Positions 27,785 to 38,501 of a stretch of 64,000 bases of DNA are shown one piece after another. A program made the translations under genes and the position numbers. The DNA is from Brucella cytisi (GTDB taxonomy: Bacteria > Pseudomonadota > Alphaproteobacteria > Rhizobiales > Rhizobiaceae). The number at the start of each line of letters is the position of its first letter. Positions within the stretch are counted from its first letter, which is position 1. The notes under the pieces were generated by a model that was given only the letters and a program-made list of their open reading frames with translations, did no database searches and had not been told where the DNA came from. The stretch lies in contig JAAVLQ010000001.1 of the NCBI GenBank assembly GCA_012103075.1, positions 992,001 through 1,056,000 of the forward strand, in the 5' to 3' direction.

Positions 27785-30739
27785 ATGACGGACAGCAGTG
27801 CAAATCCCCGTAATTACGGCGAGCGTCCGTTGCACGAAGACGATCCACTGATGGAACTGTCGCGGATCATGGACTTCGGCACGCCTGCTGATGACAACGT
27901 CGCTTGGAATGAGCGCCGACCTAGTTACTTTGAAGATAACCGGACAGAGCCGGGCTTCGATCCATCGCTGGATCTGGAGCGCGAATTGCTCGGTGACTTC
28001 AATGATTATTCTCAGCCTACGGACCAGTCCCAGTTCGCAGCGACCCCTGCACAAGATGATTCTCATCTGTTGGATGAGCCTCTGATTCATGAGGAAGAAC
28101 TTGCTTCGGCTCTGGAAGACGAGCTTGATCTTCAAATGGATGAAGATGAGCAGGCGCCGGAATTGGAAACGCCCTCATTCGAAGCACTTGAGTTCGAAGA
28201 AGCTGACCGCACTGAACCTGTGCCGCAATTCGACTACAGTGATTATTCGGCTGCGCGCGATTCGAACGAAGAGACCTATGCTGCATCGTCGTCGGTCTAC
28301 GCTCGCCGGGAAACTGTCGAGCCGCTTCATGTCGATCAGACCGATTACGATCCGACCATCTATCAGCCAGCCATAGAGCCGCATCAAGAGGCTTATCAGC
28401 CTGCGCGCGATCATGAATGGAACGTTCAGGCTGTTGAGCCTGCCGAACAGTCCTATGCCACCGCTGCGCCGGTTTCGCGAGGACGAGCTGGAAAATCTCC
28501 TTCTCGGCGATGAGCCGCAACCAGTGTCTCACGACGAGACCCGGTTTTCCCATGTCGCGCCTGCAGAGGAGCCCTACGTCCACCACGACGTGGTGCCGGT
28601 GCAGAATGTTGGATATCAAGACGAGACCGAGCTTGCAGATTTGCATTTCGATGATCTGCAGCTCGATGAGCCGGCTTATGATGCCGCACCACAGACGGCT
28701 GCACCCGTTGAAACCTATGCGCCTCAGCCTCAGGTCGTGCCTGCAGGATATCCGTACTATACGCGGAGCAATTTCTCCTCGGGCATCGCTGGGCAGGACG
28801 CAGTGGCGGCAGCCCCGCAGGCTGACTATGCGCCGGTTACAGAAACAGCGCCTTCGCTCGCTGACGACGACGATTTCTCTTTCGACGACGATTTTTCGTT
28901 CGATGTTGAGGAAACAGCAGCTGCAATCGCTGCTGAAGGAACCGAAGACGACCTTTCGGAGCTGGATGAAATCAGCCTTTCGGAAGATGATTTCGGTTTC
29001 GAAACGTCCGGCGATGTTTCCAGCATTCAGGATGAGAACGCTTTCAGCGAAGATGATTTCTTCATGGAAGATGATCTCGATCTGAGCTCGGAACCTGAAG
29101 AAGAAGCCACCGCCTACGCACATGCGGTGCGTTCGGACGACGATTACCGTTCTTCATCGACTTCGTTCCAGCAGTTCGGCGGTGCTCATACGGTTGCGGT
29201 CAGCGCCCCGGCGCCCGAAGTCGAAACCTTGAGCGTGGCCGAAGAAAAGGTCGAGCAGACGCATTCCCTCGATTTGCCGGAAATCAACTACGGCGAAGAA
29301 GAAACCAACGCCGGTTTGACTGATCTCGAAGCCGAATTCGCCGAGGTCTTCAACACGGTTGGTGTGGATGAATCGGCAAAAACAGACGCACAGAGCGAAG
29401 CTGACAGGGCTTTTGAGGACATATTCCGCGAAAGCGCTTCGAGCTATCTGCCAAACTCCGGCGCCGGCCTTGGTGCTGCTGTCGGTGCTGCAGCAGTGGG
29501 CGTTGGCGCTGCCGCAGCTGCGGGAGCGTATGGCCGCTCACAGGCAACAGCCCGGGCGCCAGCACAGCCAAAACCTCCAATCCGTTGGGCAATGAAGACG
29601 ACTTCTATAACCATTGGGCAGCCCGGGGTGCACAGACCCTTGAAGGAGGCGACTTTGGCGAACGCGCTGCGATGCAGGCGGAGGATGATCTTGGCAGCGC
29701 TGCCGAAGCTTATCGTAATCGCCCGGTTCGTGGCCGTCGTGGTCTTATTCTGGCCAGCGTGGCCGGTGCGGCGGTGCTTCTTGGCGGGATCGGCTATCAC
29801 TTCCTCGGAGGTAGCGGGTCCGGTGAGCCGGTCGTGATTCGTGCCGACAATCAGCCGATCAAAATGCAGCCGGAAAATCCGGGCGGTGCCACGGTACCGA
29901 ACCGGGACAAGGCAGTTTATGACCGCGTTGCCGGTACGCTGCCGAACAATCCGGAACAAAAGTCTCTGATTACTTCCGGTGAAGAGCCAGTGGACATTTC
30001 CGGCACGGATGACAGCGAGAACATGGCGGACAATACGCCTGACGAGCCGCCAGTGACGAATAATGCTTCGGCCGAGAATCAGAACGCGAACCACAATGCG
30101 CCGTTGGTCCAGCCGCGCGAAGTGGAAACCATGATTGTTCGTCCAGACGGCTCTATTGTCCAACCTTCTCCGGCTCCGCAGGAAACAGCCCCGCAGCTGC
30201 CACCAGCAAACACTGCTCAGCCGGCGGCTCCCGCCGGTGGTGATGAAATTGCTGCGCTGGCCGCTGGCAATGCACCGACAGAACCGGCTGCGCAAACACC
30301 TGCACCGGCTCCTGTGGCACAACAGCCTGAGCCGGCTGCGGAAGCGCCGCGTCTTCCTGTCCGTGCTCCGGTGGTGCCATCACGGCCTGCTGAACAACCG
30401 GTCAACATCGTCGGCAATGTTCCGCAGCGCACGCAGGCCCCCGCTGCAACCAATCCTGCTCCGGCAGCGCCGCAGGTTGCATCGGCAGCAGGTGCAGGCG
30501 GTTATTTCATCCAGATTGCTTCGCAGCCATCTGCCGAGCTGGCACAGAAGTCCTATGCCAATATGGCCCAAAAGTATGGCAGCGTAATCGGTGGCCGCAG
30601 CGTCGACATCAAGCGTGCCGACATTCCGGGCAAGGGCACCTACTATCGTGTCCGTGTTCAGGGTGGTTCCAAGGAAGATGCATCCGCACTTTGCGGACGT
30701 CTCAAGTCTGCCGGTGGTAGCTGTCTGGTAACGCGATAA
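27785..30739 (+). CDS. Large acidic SPOR-domain cell-envelope protein, two frameshifts
   Basis: Single protein of about 984 residues spread over three frames, with indels near 28470 and 29578. Order: a long, very acidic, probably disordered cytoplasmic region (about 1-640, e.g. DDDDFSFDDDFSFD), an alanine/glycine run, and a basic patch RNRPVRGRRG. One transmembrane helix follows (about 650-672, LILASVAGAAVLLGGIGYHF), then a Pro/Ala/Gln-rich periplasmic linker and a C-terminal SPOR domain (about 907-984, GGYFIQIASQPSAELAQ to SAGGSCLVTR). SPOR domains bind denuded septal glycan, so a role in division is likely. Its terminator separates it from nagZ. Confidence 0.88.
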
Positions 30740-30760
30740 TTTATTGGGCTATAAGTTTGA

Positions 30761-30785
30761 AAGGGCGGCCTCGGTCGCCCTTTTT
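30761..30785 (+). terminator. Rho-independent terminator after the SPOR gene
   Basis: AAGGGCG paired with CGCCCTT around GCCTCGGT, running into TTTTT. Confidence 0.82.
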
Positions 30786-30876
30786 CTTGGTCCACTACCA
30801 AGCCCTGATTTTTTCGGTTAAACCGGGGCAGGGTTGTTTGAGTACAGCATTTCCAGACAATTTTGGGGAAGAGCGC

Positions 30877-31899
30877 ATGAAAGAGTGCAAGGCATGGATT
30901 GCCGGTGTGTCGGGAACGAAACTGACCGAGGACGAAATCGCGTTTTTCCGTGATGAAAGACCTTGGGGCTTTATTCTTTTTTGCGCGCGCAATGTCGAAA
31001 GTCTGGAACAGGTTTCCGAGCTGACGGCGCACATGCGCGACCTGACGGGCCGGCACCAGACGCCGGTTTTCATCGATCAGGAAGGTGGACGCGTGCAGCG
31101 CCTTCGCCCGCCGCTCGTTCCAAACTATCCTTCGGCCTCGGAAGTTGGTGCGATCTATGCACGTGATCGCGAAGCAGGTCTGCGAGCTGCATGGCTTCAT
31201 GCCCGCCTGCATGCATTCGATTTGCTGAAGGTTGGCGTCAATGTGGACTGCCTGCCGGTTCTGGACGTGCCCGTCGAAGGCGCACATGATGTTATCGGCG
31301 CGCGAGCCTATTCCAAGAACCCGCAGGCGGTTGCAGAAATGGGGCGAGCTGCTGCTGAAGGCTTGCTTGCCGGTGGTTTGCTGCCTGTGGTCAAGCATAT
31401 GCCGGGGCACGGCCGTGCGTTTGCCGACACCCACAAGGAGCTGGCGCGTGTCACGGTTCCCCTGAATGAGCTGGTTGCGCATGATTTCGTGCCGTTCAAG
31501 GCGCTCAATGACCTGCCAATGGCAATGACGGCGCATGTCGTATTCGATTGCATCGATCCGCAGCGCCCTTCGACATTGTCACCGACTGTCATCAACACGA
31601 TCATTCGCGATGTCATCCAGTTCGACGGTCTTGTCATGAGCGACGACATTTCCATGAAGGCGCTTTCAGGCGGACTCGGTGACATTGCGGACGGTATCAT
31701 CGGTGCCGGTTGCGATATGGTTCTCTATTGCGCAGGTGTGATGGAAGAACTGAAGCAGGTTGCAGCGCGTGTGCCGGTTCTTGAAGGCAAGGCGAAGCGT
31801 CGTGCCGATCTGGCCGAAGTTTATGCAGGCGATCCCGATCTTTCCGATGAGGACGAACTGCGTGCAGAATTCAACGCCATGTTCGAACTGATAGCGTAA
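30877..31899 (+). CDS. nagZ: Beta-N-acetylhexosaminidase NagZ
   Basis: GH3 family enzyme of 340 residues, intact. It removes GlcNAc from anhydro-muropeptides in the cytoplasm during peptidoglycan recycling. KHMPGHG, with the general-acid histidine loop, is at 173-179 and the nucleophile Asp256 lies in VMSDDISM. DQEGGRVQRL near 68 binds substrate. ATG 30877 follows GGGGAAGAGCGC. It heads the nagZ-scpA-scpB-tatABC block; in many alphaproteobacteria nagZ sits directly before scpA. Confidence 0.95.
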   Translation: MKECKAWIAGVSGTKLTEDEIAFFRDERPWGFILFCARNVESLEQVSELTAHMRDLTGRHQTPVFIDQEGGRVQRLRPPLVPNYPSASEVGAIYARDREAGLRAAWLHARLHAFDLLKVGVNVDCLPVLDVPVEGAHDVIGARAYSKNPQAVAEMGRAAAEGLLAGGLLPVVKHMPGHGRAFADTHKELARVTVPLNELVAHDFVPFKALNDLPMAMTAHVVFDCIDPQRPSTLSPTVINTIIRDVIQFDGLVMSDDISMKALSGGLGDIADGIIGAGCDMVLYCAGVMEELKQVAARVPVLEGKAKRRADLAEVYAGDPDLSDEDELRAEFNAMFELIA

Positions 31900-31972
31900 T
31901 CGTCAAAACTTGGTAAACTGACTTCACCGGCGGACTGATCCGCCGGTGGATCTTATCAGCAGGGAAACGGGT

Positions 31973-32824
31973 TTGGCGGCATCGGGAACAGACACAGACG
32001 GCAAAGACGGCACGCTCGTTCCGATGGATGCGCTGTGGCAGGGCGATTCCGAGCGTAGCGAAAGTGAACCGTCGCTTCTCATCGATGTGCAGGGGTTTGA
32101 AGGCCCGCTTGATTTGCTGCTCCACCTTGCGCGGAGCCAGCGCGTCGATCTCGCCCGTATTTCCGTTCTTGCGCTTGCAGAGCAGTATCTGGTGTTCGTG
32201 GAACAGGCACGCGCCTTGCGCCTCGAACTTGCGGCTGACTATCTCGTCATGGCTGCATGGCTTGCCTATCTCAAATCGAAGCTGCTGATCCCGAAGCAAC
32301 AGGGCGATGATGGAGCGACCGGCGAAGAACTGGCTGCTTCGTTGCATTACCGTTTGAAGAGACTGGAAGCCATGCGCGATGCGGCGGCGAAACTCGTCAA
32401 CCGCAACCGGCTGGGGCGGGATGTTTTTGCGCGCGGTATGCCGGAAATGGTCATGGTGGACAGGACCAGCCAGTTTTCTGGAACGCTGTACGATCTTCTT
32501 ACCGCCTATGCTTCGCAGCGCCAGCGACAGGCCGTGTCGCAGGTGCAGATTGCCAAGCGCGCAGTCTGGTCATTGAAGGAAGCTCGTGTGGCGCTCGTGC
32601 GTTTGATGGGATCGGTGGGCGACTGGATTTCTCTCGACCGCTTCCTGATCGATTATGCGCTTTCGCCCCGAGAAAGAGCTTCGGCGCTCGCGAGTTCCTT
32701 CGCCGCCAGTCTTGAGCTTGTGCGTGAAGGCAAACTGGAAGTCAGGCAAAACGCTCCTTTCGAGCCGATCTATATCCGGGCGACAGGAGATATCAGCGAA
32801 TTAGATGAGGACGAGGATGTCTGA
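31973..32824 (+). CDS. scpA: Segregation and condensation protein A
   Basis: Kleisin subunit of the Smc-ScpA-ScpB condensin. About 283 residues from TTG 31973, which has AGGGA at good distance; a GTG at 31946 in the same frame would add nine residues. The kleisin N-terminal motif FEGPLDLLLHLARSQRVDL is near residue 42-60, and AAWLAYLKSKLLIP and the C-terminal winged helix (ISLDRFLI) follow. No break. The stop overlaps the scpB start by 8 bp, indicating coupling. Confidence 0.92.
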   Translation: MAASGTDTDGKDGTLVPMDALWQGDSERSESEPSLLIDVQGFEGPLDLLLHLARSQRVDLARISVLALAEQYLVFVEQARALRLELAADYLVMAAWLAYLKSKLLIPKQQGDDGATGEELAASLHYRLKRLEAMRDAAAKLVNRNRLGRDVFARGMPEMVMVDRTSQFSGTLYDLLTAYASQRQRQAVSQVQIAKRAVWSLKEARVALVRLMGSVGDWISLDRFLIDYALSPRERASALASSFAASLELVREGKLEVRQNAPFEPIYIRATGDISELDEDEDV

Positions 32825-33541
32825 GGCGGAACATCGAAATCTGGCTGAAATCGATAGTGACGACGATCAGATCGAAACGGAAGTTTCTGTCTTGACGCAG
32901 GGGCTTGCTGATCTTGCGCGCATTGTCGAGGCCATTGTTTTTGCCTCCTCTGAACCGGTTTCCGAACGCGCATTGGCTGAACGTCTGCCTGCCAATGTTG
33001 ACGTCGCGCCAGTTTTGAAACATTTGCAGAAAATATATGAAACGCGCGGCGTGCACCTTGTCCAGTTGGCAGTGCGTGGGCGTTCCGTACGGCACCCGAT
33101 CTCGCCTTTCTTATGAGCCGCGAAGCTGTGCAGCAGCGCAAGCTGTCCCGCGCCGCGATGGAAGTGCTTGCCATCATCGCCTATCACCAGCCGGTCACGC
33201 GCGCCGAGCTGGAAGATATCCGTGGTGTGGAGACCTCAAAGGGCACACTGGATGTCCTCATGGAGACCGGCTGGATCAAATTGCGCGGACGCCGCCGTAC
33301 GCCCGGTCGTCCGGTCACCTATGGCACGACCGACTCGTTTCTCGACCATTTCGGCCTTCCGGAAATCCGCGATTTGCCGGGACTGGAAGAGCTGCGCGGG
33401 GCAGGGCTGCTCTCGGCACGTATGCCATCGAGTTTTGCCGTTCCGGTGCCGAATATCGACCCGGATGAGCTGACAGAAGACGAAGAGCCGCTCGAAGATA
33501 TCGATCTGGAGAGCCTTGGCTTTGCTCGCCCCGCGCGGTGA
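32817..33541 (+). CDS. scpB: Segregation and condensation protein B, frameshifted
   Basis: Winged-helix partner of ScpA, about 241 residues after repair. The first half ends in KHLQKIYETRGVHLVQ. One base is missing at 33062-33065: VQVGSAWAFRTAPDLAFLMSRE requires TCCAGGTTGG where TCCAGTTGG is read. The second half has the ScpB hallmark AAMEVLAIIAYHQPVTRAEL followed by IRGVETSKGTLDVL and GRPVTYGTTDSFLDHFGL. Together with scpA it forms an overlapping pair. Confidence 0.93.
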
Positions 33542-33690
33542 ATAGTCTCAGTATGGCCTTTGGAGCCAATTTTATTTGTCGCAACGCCGTTCACCGTCAC
33601 ACTTCTGTTTGAAAGATTTGTTGAAAGCGCTTAAATCGTAACTGGCATTGCAGGAACATGCCGCGCGTTCGCGGCAATGAGAGGAATAAA

Positions 33691-33921
33691 ATGGGTAGCT
33701 TTTCCATCTGGCACTGGCTGATCGTCCCGGCGGTTGTCCTTCTTCTGTTTGGCCGCGGCAAGATTCCCGAGCTGATGGGTGATGTTGCCAAGGGCATCAA
33801 GAACTTCAAGCAGGGTATGTCCGACGAAGACGCCAAGGATGACGCGCGGGATTCGGGTCGTACGATCGACGCCAAGGCTGACGAAACCGTCAACGACGTC
33901 AAGAAAACCACCAAGTCCTGA
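33691..33921 (+). CDS. tatA: Sec-independent protein translocase subunit TatA
   Basis: 76-residue TatA with the N-terminal helix [17 protein letters not shown], the [18 protein letters not shown] hinge and amphipathic helix, and an acidic/basic tail. It forms the pore-like oligomer of the Tat pathway. RBS GAGGAATAAA lies just before ATG 33691. First of tatA-tatB-tatC. A Tat substrate candidate in this window is the VOC protein at 566-1523. Confidence 0.95.
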   Translation: MGSFSIWHWLIVPAVVLLLFGRGKIPELMGDVAKGIKNFKQGMSDEDAKDDARDSGRTIDAKADETVNDVKKTTKS

Positions 33922-34040
33922 TCTAACGGATAAAGCATGCTGCGCACGTGCAAGCGCGCGCAGCATATTTTGCCATTTACAAGTGCGGTTTTCCGCCGAA
34001 AGACGGGACGCGCGCGCGAATTGCGCGGGGTAACAAGAAT

Positions 34041-34659
34041 ATGTTCGACATCGGTTGGTCTGAACTTCTGATTATTGCGATCGTGATGATCGTGGTGGTC
34101 GGTCCCAAGGATTTGCCGAAAATGCTGCGTGCATTCGGCAAGGCGACAACGCGCATGCGTGCCACCGCCAATGAGTTCAAGCAGCAGTTCGATGAAGCCT
34201 TGAAAGAGGCTGAGCTTGACGACGTCAAGAACATCATCGACGAGACCCGCAAGCTCGACCCGCGCTCGAAGATCACGCAGGTATTCGATCCGATTCGAAG
34301 TGCGGGCGAGGATCTGCGCTCGGGCCTTCAGTCCACGTCTTCCATGTCTCCGGCGACACCCGAAAAGTCGCTGAAGTGACGACACCGGTTGATGCCGGTG
34401 GCGCACCGGTTCCGCCTGCTGTGAAAAAGCCGCAGCGCCCAAGAAGGCGACCCGAAAGACTGCACCGAAGGCAGAGAATAAAGCGACCGAAGTCACTGTA
34501 TCCAAAACGAAGGCTGCGCCGAAGGCGGCTTCCGTTGCAAAGCCTGCTCCCCGAAAGCTCGCAGCGGCGAAAGCGGAAACGGCAAAGGCTGGAACGGTCA
34601 AGGCTGCTGCCGCCACAACTGCCAAGAAGACCACGAAGAAGACAGGAACCAAAGCGTGA
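34041..34659 (+). CDS. tatB: Sec-independent protein translocase subunit TatB, two frameshifts
   Basis: Begins MFDIGWSELLIIAIVMIVVV with GPKDLPKMLRAFGKATTRM, the TatB version of the TatA fold that helps recognise twin-arginine signals. As read it stops at 34379. One base added near 34370 and another near 34431 carry the frame into a long lysine/alanine-rich tail (KKATRKTAPKAENK, AKKTTKKTGTKA) ending at 34659. That stop overlaps the tatC GTG by the GTGA pattern, which supports the longer form (about 206 residues). Confidence 0.88.
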
Positions 34660-35480
34660 CACGCGACGAGGACGAAATCGAACAGAGCGCAGCGCCTCTG
34701 CTTGAGCACCTGATCGAGCTGCGCCGCCGCCTGATCTGGGCAATTCTGGCATTTTTCGTGGCGTTTATTTTCTGTTTCGCTTTTGCCAAACAGCTCTTCA
34801 ACCTGCTTGTCGTGCCTTATCAATGGGCGCTCGACTGGGCGGGCATGGATCGCTCGAAAGCGGAACTGATCTATACCGCGCCGCAGGAATTCTTTTTCAC
34901 ACAGGTGAAGGTGGCCATGTTCGGCGGCATCGTGCTGGCATTTCCGATCATTGCAGCACAGATTTACAAGTTCGTGGCGCCCGGCCTCTACAAGCACGAG
35001 CGCATGGCGTTTCTGCCGTTCCTGATTGCATCGCCGATCCTGTTTTTGACAGGCGGCGCGCTCGTCTACTTCTTCTTCACGCCGATGGTGATGTGGTTCT
35101 TCCTCGCAATGCAGCAGACTGGCGGCGCCGGTGAAGTGCAGATTTCTCTCCTGCCGAAGGTATCGGAATATCTGAGCCTCATCATGACGCTCATCTTTGC
35201 GTTCGGTCTGGTCTTCCAGCTGCCGGTGGTAACGAGCCTGATGGCCCGTGTCGGACTGGTGACGTCGGCTGGCCTGAAGGACAAGCGCAAATATGCAATT
35301 GTCATTGCTTTCGTCGTTGCAGCGGTCCTGACCCCGCCCGATCCGGCGAGCCAGATCGGCCTTGCCTTGCCAACAATCCTTCTCTACGAGATTTCAATCA
35401 TCGTGGCTCGCATGATCGAGAAGAAGCGGGATGAGGCGCAGGAAGCTTCCGACGCTGAAAACAACGCTTCATCGTCCTGA
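34656..35480 (+). CDS. tatC: Sec-independent protein translocase subunit TatC
   Basis: Core receptor of the Tat translocon, 274 residues, intact. Six hydrophobic helices and the typical opening PLLEHLIELRRRL with the conserved glutamate, plus TAPQEFFFTQVKVAMFGGI, are visible. It starts at GTG 34656, overlapping the tatB stop by four bases, and ends with a short Glu/Asp-rich tail. serS follows after 74 bp. Confidence 0.96.
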   Translation: MTRDEDEIEQSAAPLLEHLIELRRRLIWAILAFFVAFIFCFAFAKQLFNLLVVPYQWALDWAGMDRSKAELIYTAPQEFFFTQVKVAMFGGIVLAFPIIAAQIYKFVAPGLYKHERMAFLPFLIASPILFLTGGALVYFFFTPMVMWFFLAMQQTGGAGEVQISLLPKVSEYLSLIMTLIFAFGLVFQLPVVTSLMARVGLVTSAGLKDKRKYAIVIAFVVAAVLTPPDPASQIGLALPTILLYEISIIVARMIEKKRDEAQEASDAENNASSS

Positions 35481-35554
35481 TCGTCACTATGATTCTGTGA
35501 GGTCGCAGGTTGTGCGGCCTCGCTTCTGTTCAATTTCACGAAACGGCTTTTCCC

Positions 35555-36838
35555 ATGCTCGACATCAAATGGATTCGCGAAAACCCTGAAACCCTCGACA
35601 AAGCGCTCGCCAAGCGTGGGGCTCAGTCGCTGTCGTCCGAATTGATGACGCTGGACGAAAAACGCCGCGAATATGTCGGCAAGGTTCAGGCTGCGCAGGA
35701 GCGCCGCAATGCCGCTTCGAAGGAAATCGGCAAGGCCATGGCTGCGAAGGACGCGGCGACGGCTGACAAGCTGAAGGCCGAAGTTGCCGAGTTGAAGGAT
35801 TTTCTTGCGCAGGCTGAGGACGAAGAGCGTCGCCTGACCAAGGAACTGAACGACGCTCTGTCGACCATTCCCAATATTCCGCTCGAAGACGTGCCACTCG
35901 GCAAGGACGAAAGCGACAATGTCGAAGTTCGTCGCGTCGGCAACCAGCGAAACTTTGCCTTTCAGCCGAAGGAGCATTTCGAGCTGGGCGAGGCGCTCGG
36001 TTACATGGATTTTGAGCGCGCCGCAAAGCTTGCAGGTTCGCGCTTTACCGTGTTGAAGGGACCGCTTGCGCGTCTCGAACGTGCGCTTGGCCAGTTCATG
36101 CTCGACCTGCACACCATGGAACACGGCTATACCGAAACGATGCCGCCGCTGATGGTGCGCGATGAAGCTGTCTATGGCACCGGCCAGTTGCCGAAATTTT
36201 CGGAAGATCTGTTCCGCACGACGGATGGTCGCTGGCTGATTCCAACCGCCGAAGTTCCGCTGACCAATCTGGTTGCAGATGAAATCGTCGATACCAAGTC
36301 GCTTCCCCAGCGCTACACGGCGCTGACCCCATGCTTCCGTTCGGAAGCAGGTTCTGCCGGTCGCGACACGCGTGGCATGCTGCGCCAGCACCAGTTCCTG
36401 AAAGTGGAAATGGTGTCGATCACCGATGCCGACAGCTCGGTTGACGAGCATGAGCGCATGACCGCCTGTGCAGAAGAAGTGCTGAAGCGCCTTGGCCTGC
36501 CGTTCCGCACCGTCGTGCTTTGCACGGGCGATATGGGCTTCGGCGCACAGAAGACCTACGATATTGAAGTATGGCTGCCCGGCCAGAACACCTACCGCGA
36601 AATTTCCAGCTGCTCGGTCTGCGGTGATTTCCGGGGCCGTCGCATGAACGCCCGCTATCGTCCGGAAGGCGAGAAGTCGACCCGTTTTGTGCATACGCTG
36701 AACGGTTCGGGTGTCGCCGTCGGACGCGCGCTGATCGCCGTCATGGAAAATTATCAGGAAGAAGATGGCAGCATTCATATTCCTGAAGCATTGCAGCCAT
36801 ACATGGGCGGCCTCACGCGGATAGAGAAAGCTGCGTGA
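35555..36838 (+). CDS. serS: Seryl-tRNA synthetase
   Basis: Class II synthetase of 427 residues, intact. It charges tRNA-Ser and tRNA-Sec. The N-terminal antiparallel coiled coil (about 30-100, [20 protein letters not shown]) binds the long variable arm. The catalytic core shows motif 2 [20 protein letters not shown] and motif 3 [17 protein letters not shown] chose ATG 35555 ([12 protein letters not shown]), the family's normal start. surE follows after 33 bp. Confidence 0.97.
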   Translation: MLDIKWIRENPETLDKALAKRGAQSLSSELMTLDEKRREYVGKVQAAQERRNAASKEIGKAMAAKDAATADKLKAEVAELKDFLAQAEDEERRLTKELNDALSTIPNIPLEDVPLGKDESDNVEVRRVGNQRNFAFQPKEHFELGEALGYMDFERAAKLAGSRFTVLKGPLARLERALGQFMLDLHTMEHGYTETMPPLMVRDEAVYGTGQLPKFSEDLFRTTDGRWLIPTAEVPLTNLVADEIVDTKSLPQRYTALTPCFRSEAGSAGRDTRGMLRQHQFLKVEMVSITDADSSVDEHERMTACAEEVLKRLGLPFRTVVLCTGDMGFGAQKTYDIEVWLPGQNTYREISSCSVCGDFRGRRMNARYRPEGEKSTRFVHTLNGSGVAVGRALIAVMENYQEEDGSIHIPEALQPYMGGLTRIEKAA

Positions 36839-36871
36839 ATCACATTTATTGATAAATGAAGGAGTGACGAC

Positions 36872-37638
36872 GTGCGAATTCTGCTGACGAACGATGATGG
36901 TATCCACGCTGAAGGCCTCGCAGTTCTGGAGCGGATCGCACGCAAGCTCTCCGATGACGTCTGGGTTGTCGCTCCGGAAACCGACCAAAGCGGCCTCGCG
37001 CATTCGCTGACGCTGTCGGAACCGCTTCGCCTTCGCCAGATCGATGATCGTCATTTCGCATTGCGCGGCACGCCGACCGATTGCGTCATCATGGGTGTGC
37101 GCCACGTTCTGCCGGATGCGCCTGATCTCATTCTTTCGGGCGTGAACTCTGGCGCGAATATTGCCGACGATGTCACCTATTCGGGTACGGTTGCCGGCGC
37201 CATGGAGGGCACGTTGCTCGGCGTGCGGTCTATCGCGCTGTCGCAGGAATATGAATATGAAGGCGATCGCCGCATCGTGCCGTGGGAAACGGCGGAAACG
37301 CACGCGCCTGACCTTATAAAAAGCTGATGGAGGCAGGATGGCCGGAAGGCGTCCTGTTGAATCTCAACTTCCCGAACTGCGGTGCGGATGAAGTCAAGGG
37401 AACGCGCGTCACAGCTCAAGGCAAGCTCAGCCATGATGCCCGCCCGGATGAACGTCGCGACGGGCGTGGCTTCCCGTATTTCTGGTTGCATTTTGGTCGT
37501 GGCAAGGCGCCGGTTGCGGATGACAGCGACATCGCAGCCATTCGTTCCGATTGCATTTCTGTAACCCCGTTGCACCTCGATCTGACCGCGCATAAGGTTC
37601 GGGCAGAATTGAGCGCAGCACTTGGGGTTGAAGCATGA
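36872..37638 (+). CDS. surE: 5'/3'-nucleotidase SurE, frameshifted
   Basis: Metal-dependent nucleotidase linked to stationary-phase survival. The GTG start gives [16 protein letters not shown] with metal-binding Asp8-Asp9. [14 protein letters not shown] and [22 protein letters not shown] follow, the usual SurE landmarks. The A run at 37317-37323 lacks one base: [13 protein letters not shown] should follow. The second half ends at 37638, overlapping pcm by ATGA. About 255 residues. surE-pcm pairing is widely conserved. Confidence 0.94.
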
Positions 37639-38304
37639 GGCAGGCAGCGTCTGAGCGCCCACGGCTTTCGGACAGAGAAGGATTCTGCATCCTTCGTTAT
37701 GCGAATGCGCGGATACGGGATTGACGATCCGCGCTTTTTGCAGCCATCGAGTCCACACCACGCCAGAGCTTTCTCGCGTCGTCATGGTCTCATCTTTCCT
37801 ACAGCTCCCGTACTGCGCCGCTCGACTGCGGCGAGTATATGGAGGGCATTGATGATCAGGCTCGCGCCATCGCCGCGCGCTCAAGCTGGAACCCGGCCAT
37901 CGTGTGCTGGAGATCGGAACCGGCTCCGGTTTCACGGCTGCTGTTATGTCTTCGCTCGCCGGTCGTGTCACAACGGTCGAACGTTATCGCAAGCTCTGCG
38001 ACCACGCCTTGCAGCAATTCGTGTCGCTTAAGCGCGAAAACATCATGGTCAAACATGCCGATGGTCGCCATGGAATGCCGGGTGGCCCCTTTGATCGCAT
38101 CCTGATCTGGCTTGCCTTCGACGAAGTGCCGCGTCATTTCGTTGATCTTCTGGCAACGCATGGCGTGCTGATCGCTCCGATCGGTCCGGAGATGGTCGAC
38201 AGATCATGACACGTATCGCCAAGGTCGGCAGCCGATTCGAGCAGGAGGACCTGATGGTGGTCCGCTATCAGCCTTTCATCGAGGGCGTTTCGTCCGTTCT
38301 GTGA
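37635..38304 (+). CDS. pcm: [20 protein letters not shown] O-methyltransferase, frameshifted several times
   Basis: SAM-dependent repair enzyme for isoaspartyl residues. Reconstructed blocks are [36 protein letters not shown], the SAM motif [20 protein letters not shown], post-[25 protein letters not shown] and [14 protein letters not shown]. About 224 residues. Four indels (near 37655, 37743, 37878 and 38200) split them, an unusually high density. Its ATG overlaps the surE stop. The substitution of the family's usual T-x-P at DCG-type positions cannot be judged with this read quality. Confidence 0.85.
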
Positions 38305-38501
38305 ACGGAGCGCGTATCGATTCATCAAAATGATGGCCATCAGGCTCCCTTTGGCAGTGCCAAGGAGGGCTTTCGGTCGCTTTGTGCGCTTATGGTATTT
38401 AATTGGTGAATCTTTTTTCGAAGATTTGCCGTTCTTAACCAGAGAGTAACATTAACGCGTTTTAATCACCTTACTGAGTTTCGAGTATGGGCGAGTTGAA
38501 C

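Noticed and set aside
35384..37303. A 639-codon open frame on the minus strand opposite serS and surE
   Set aside because: It spans two real genes, has no RBS, domain or signal features, and arises from the strong third-position GC bias of serS.
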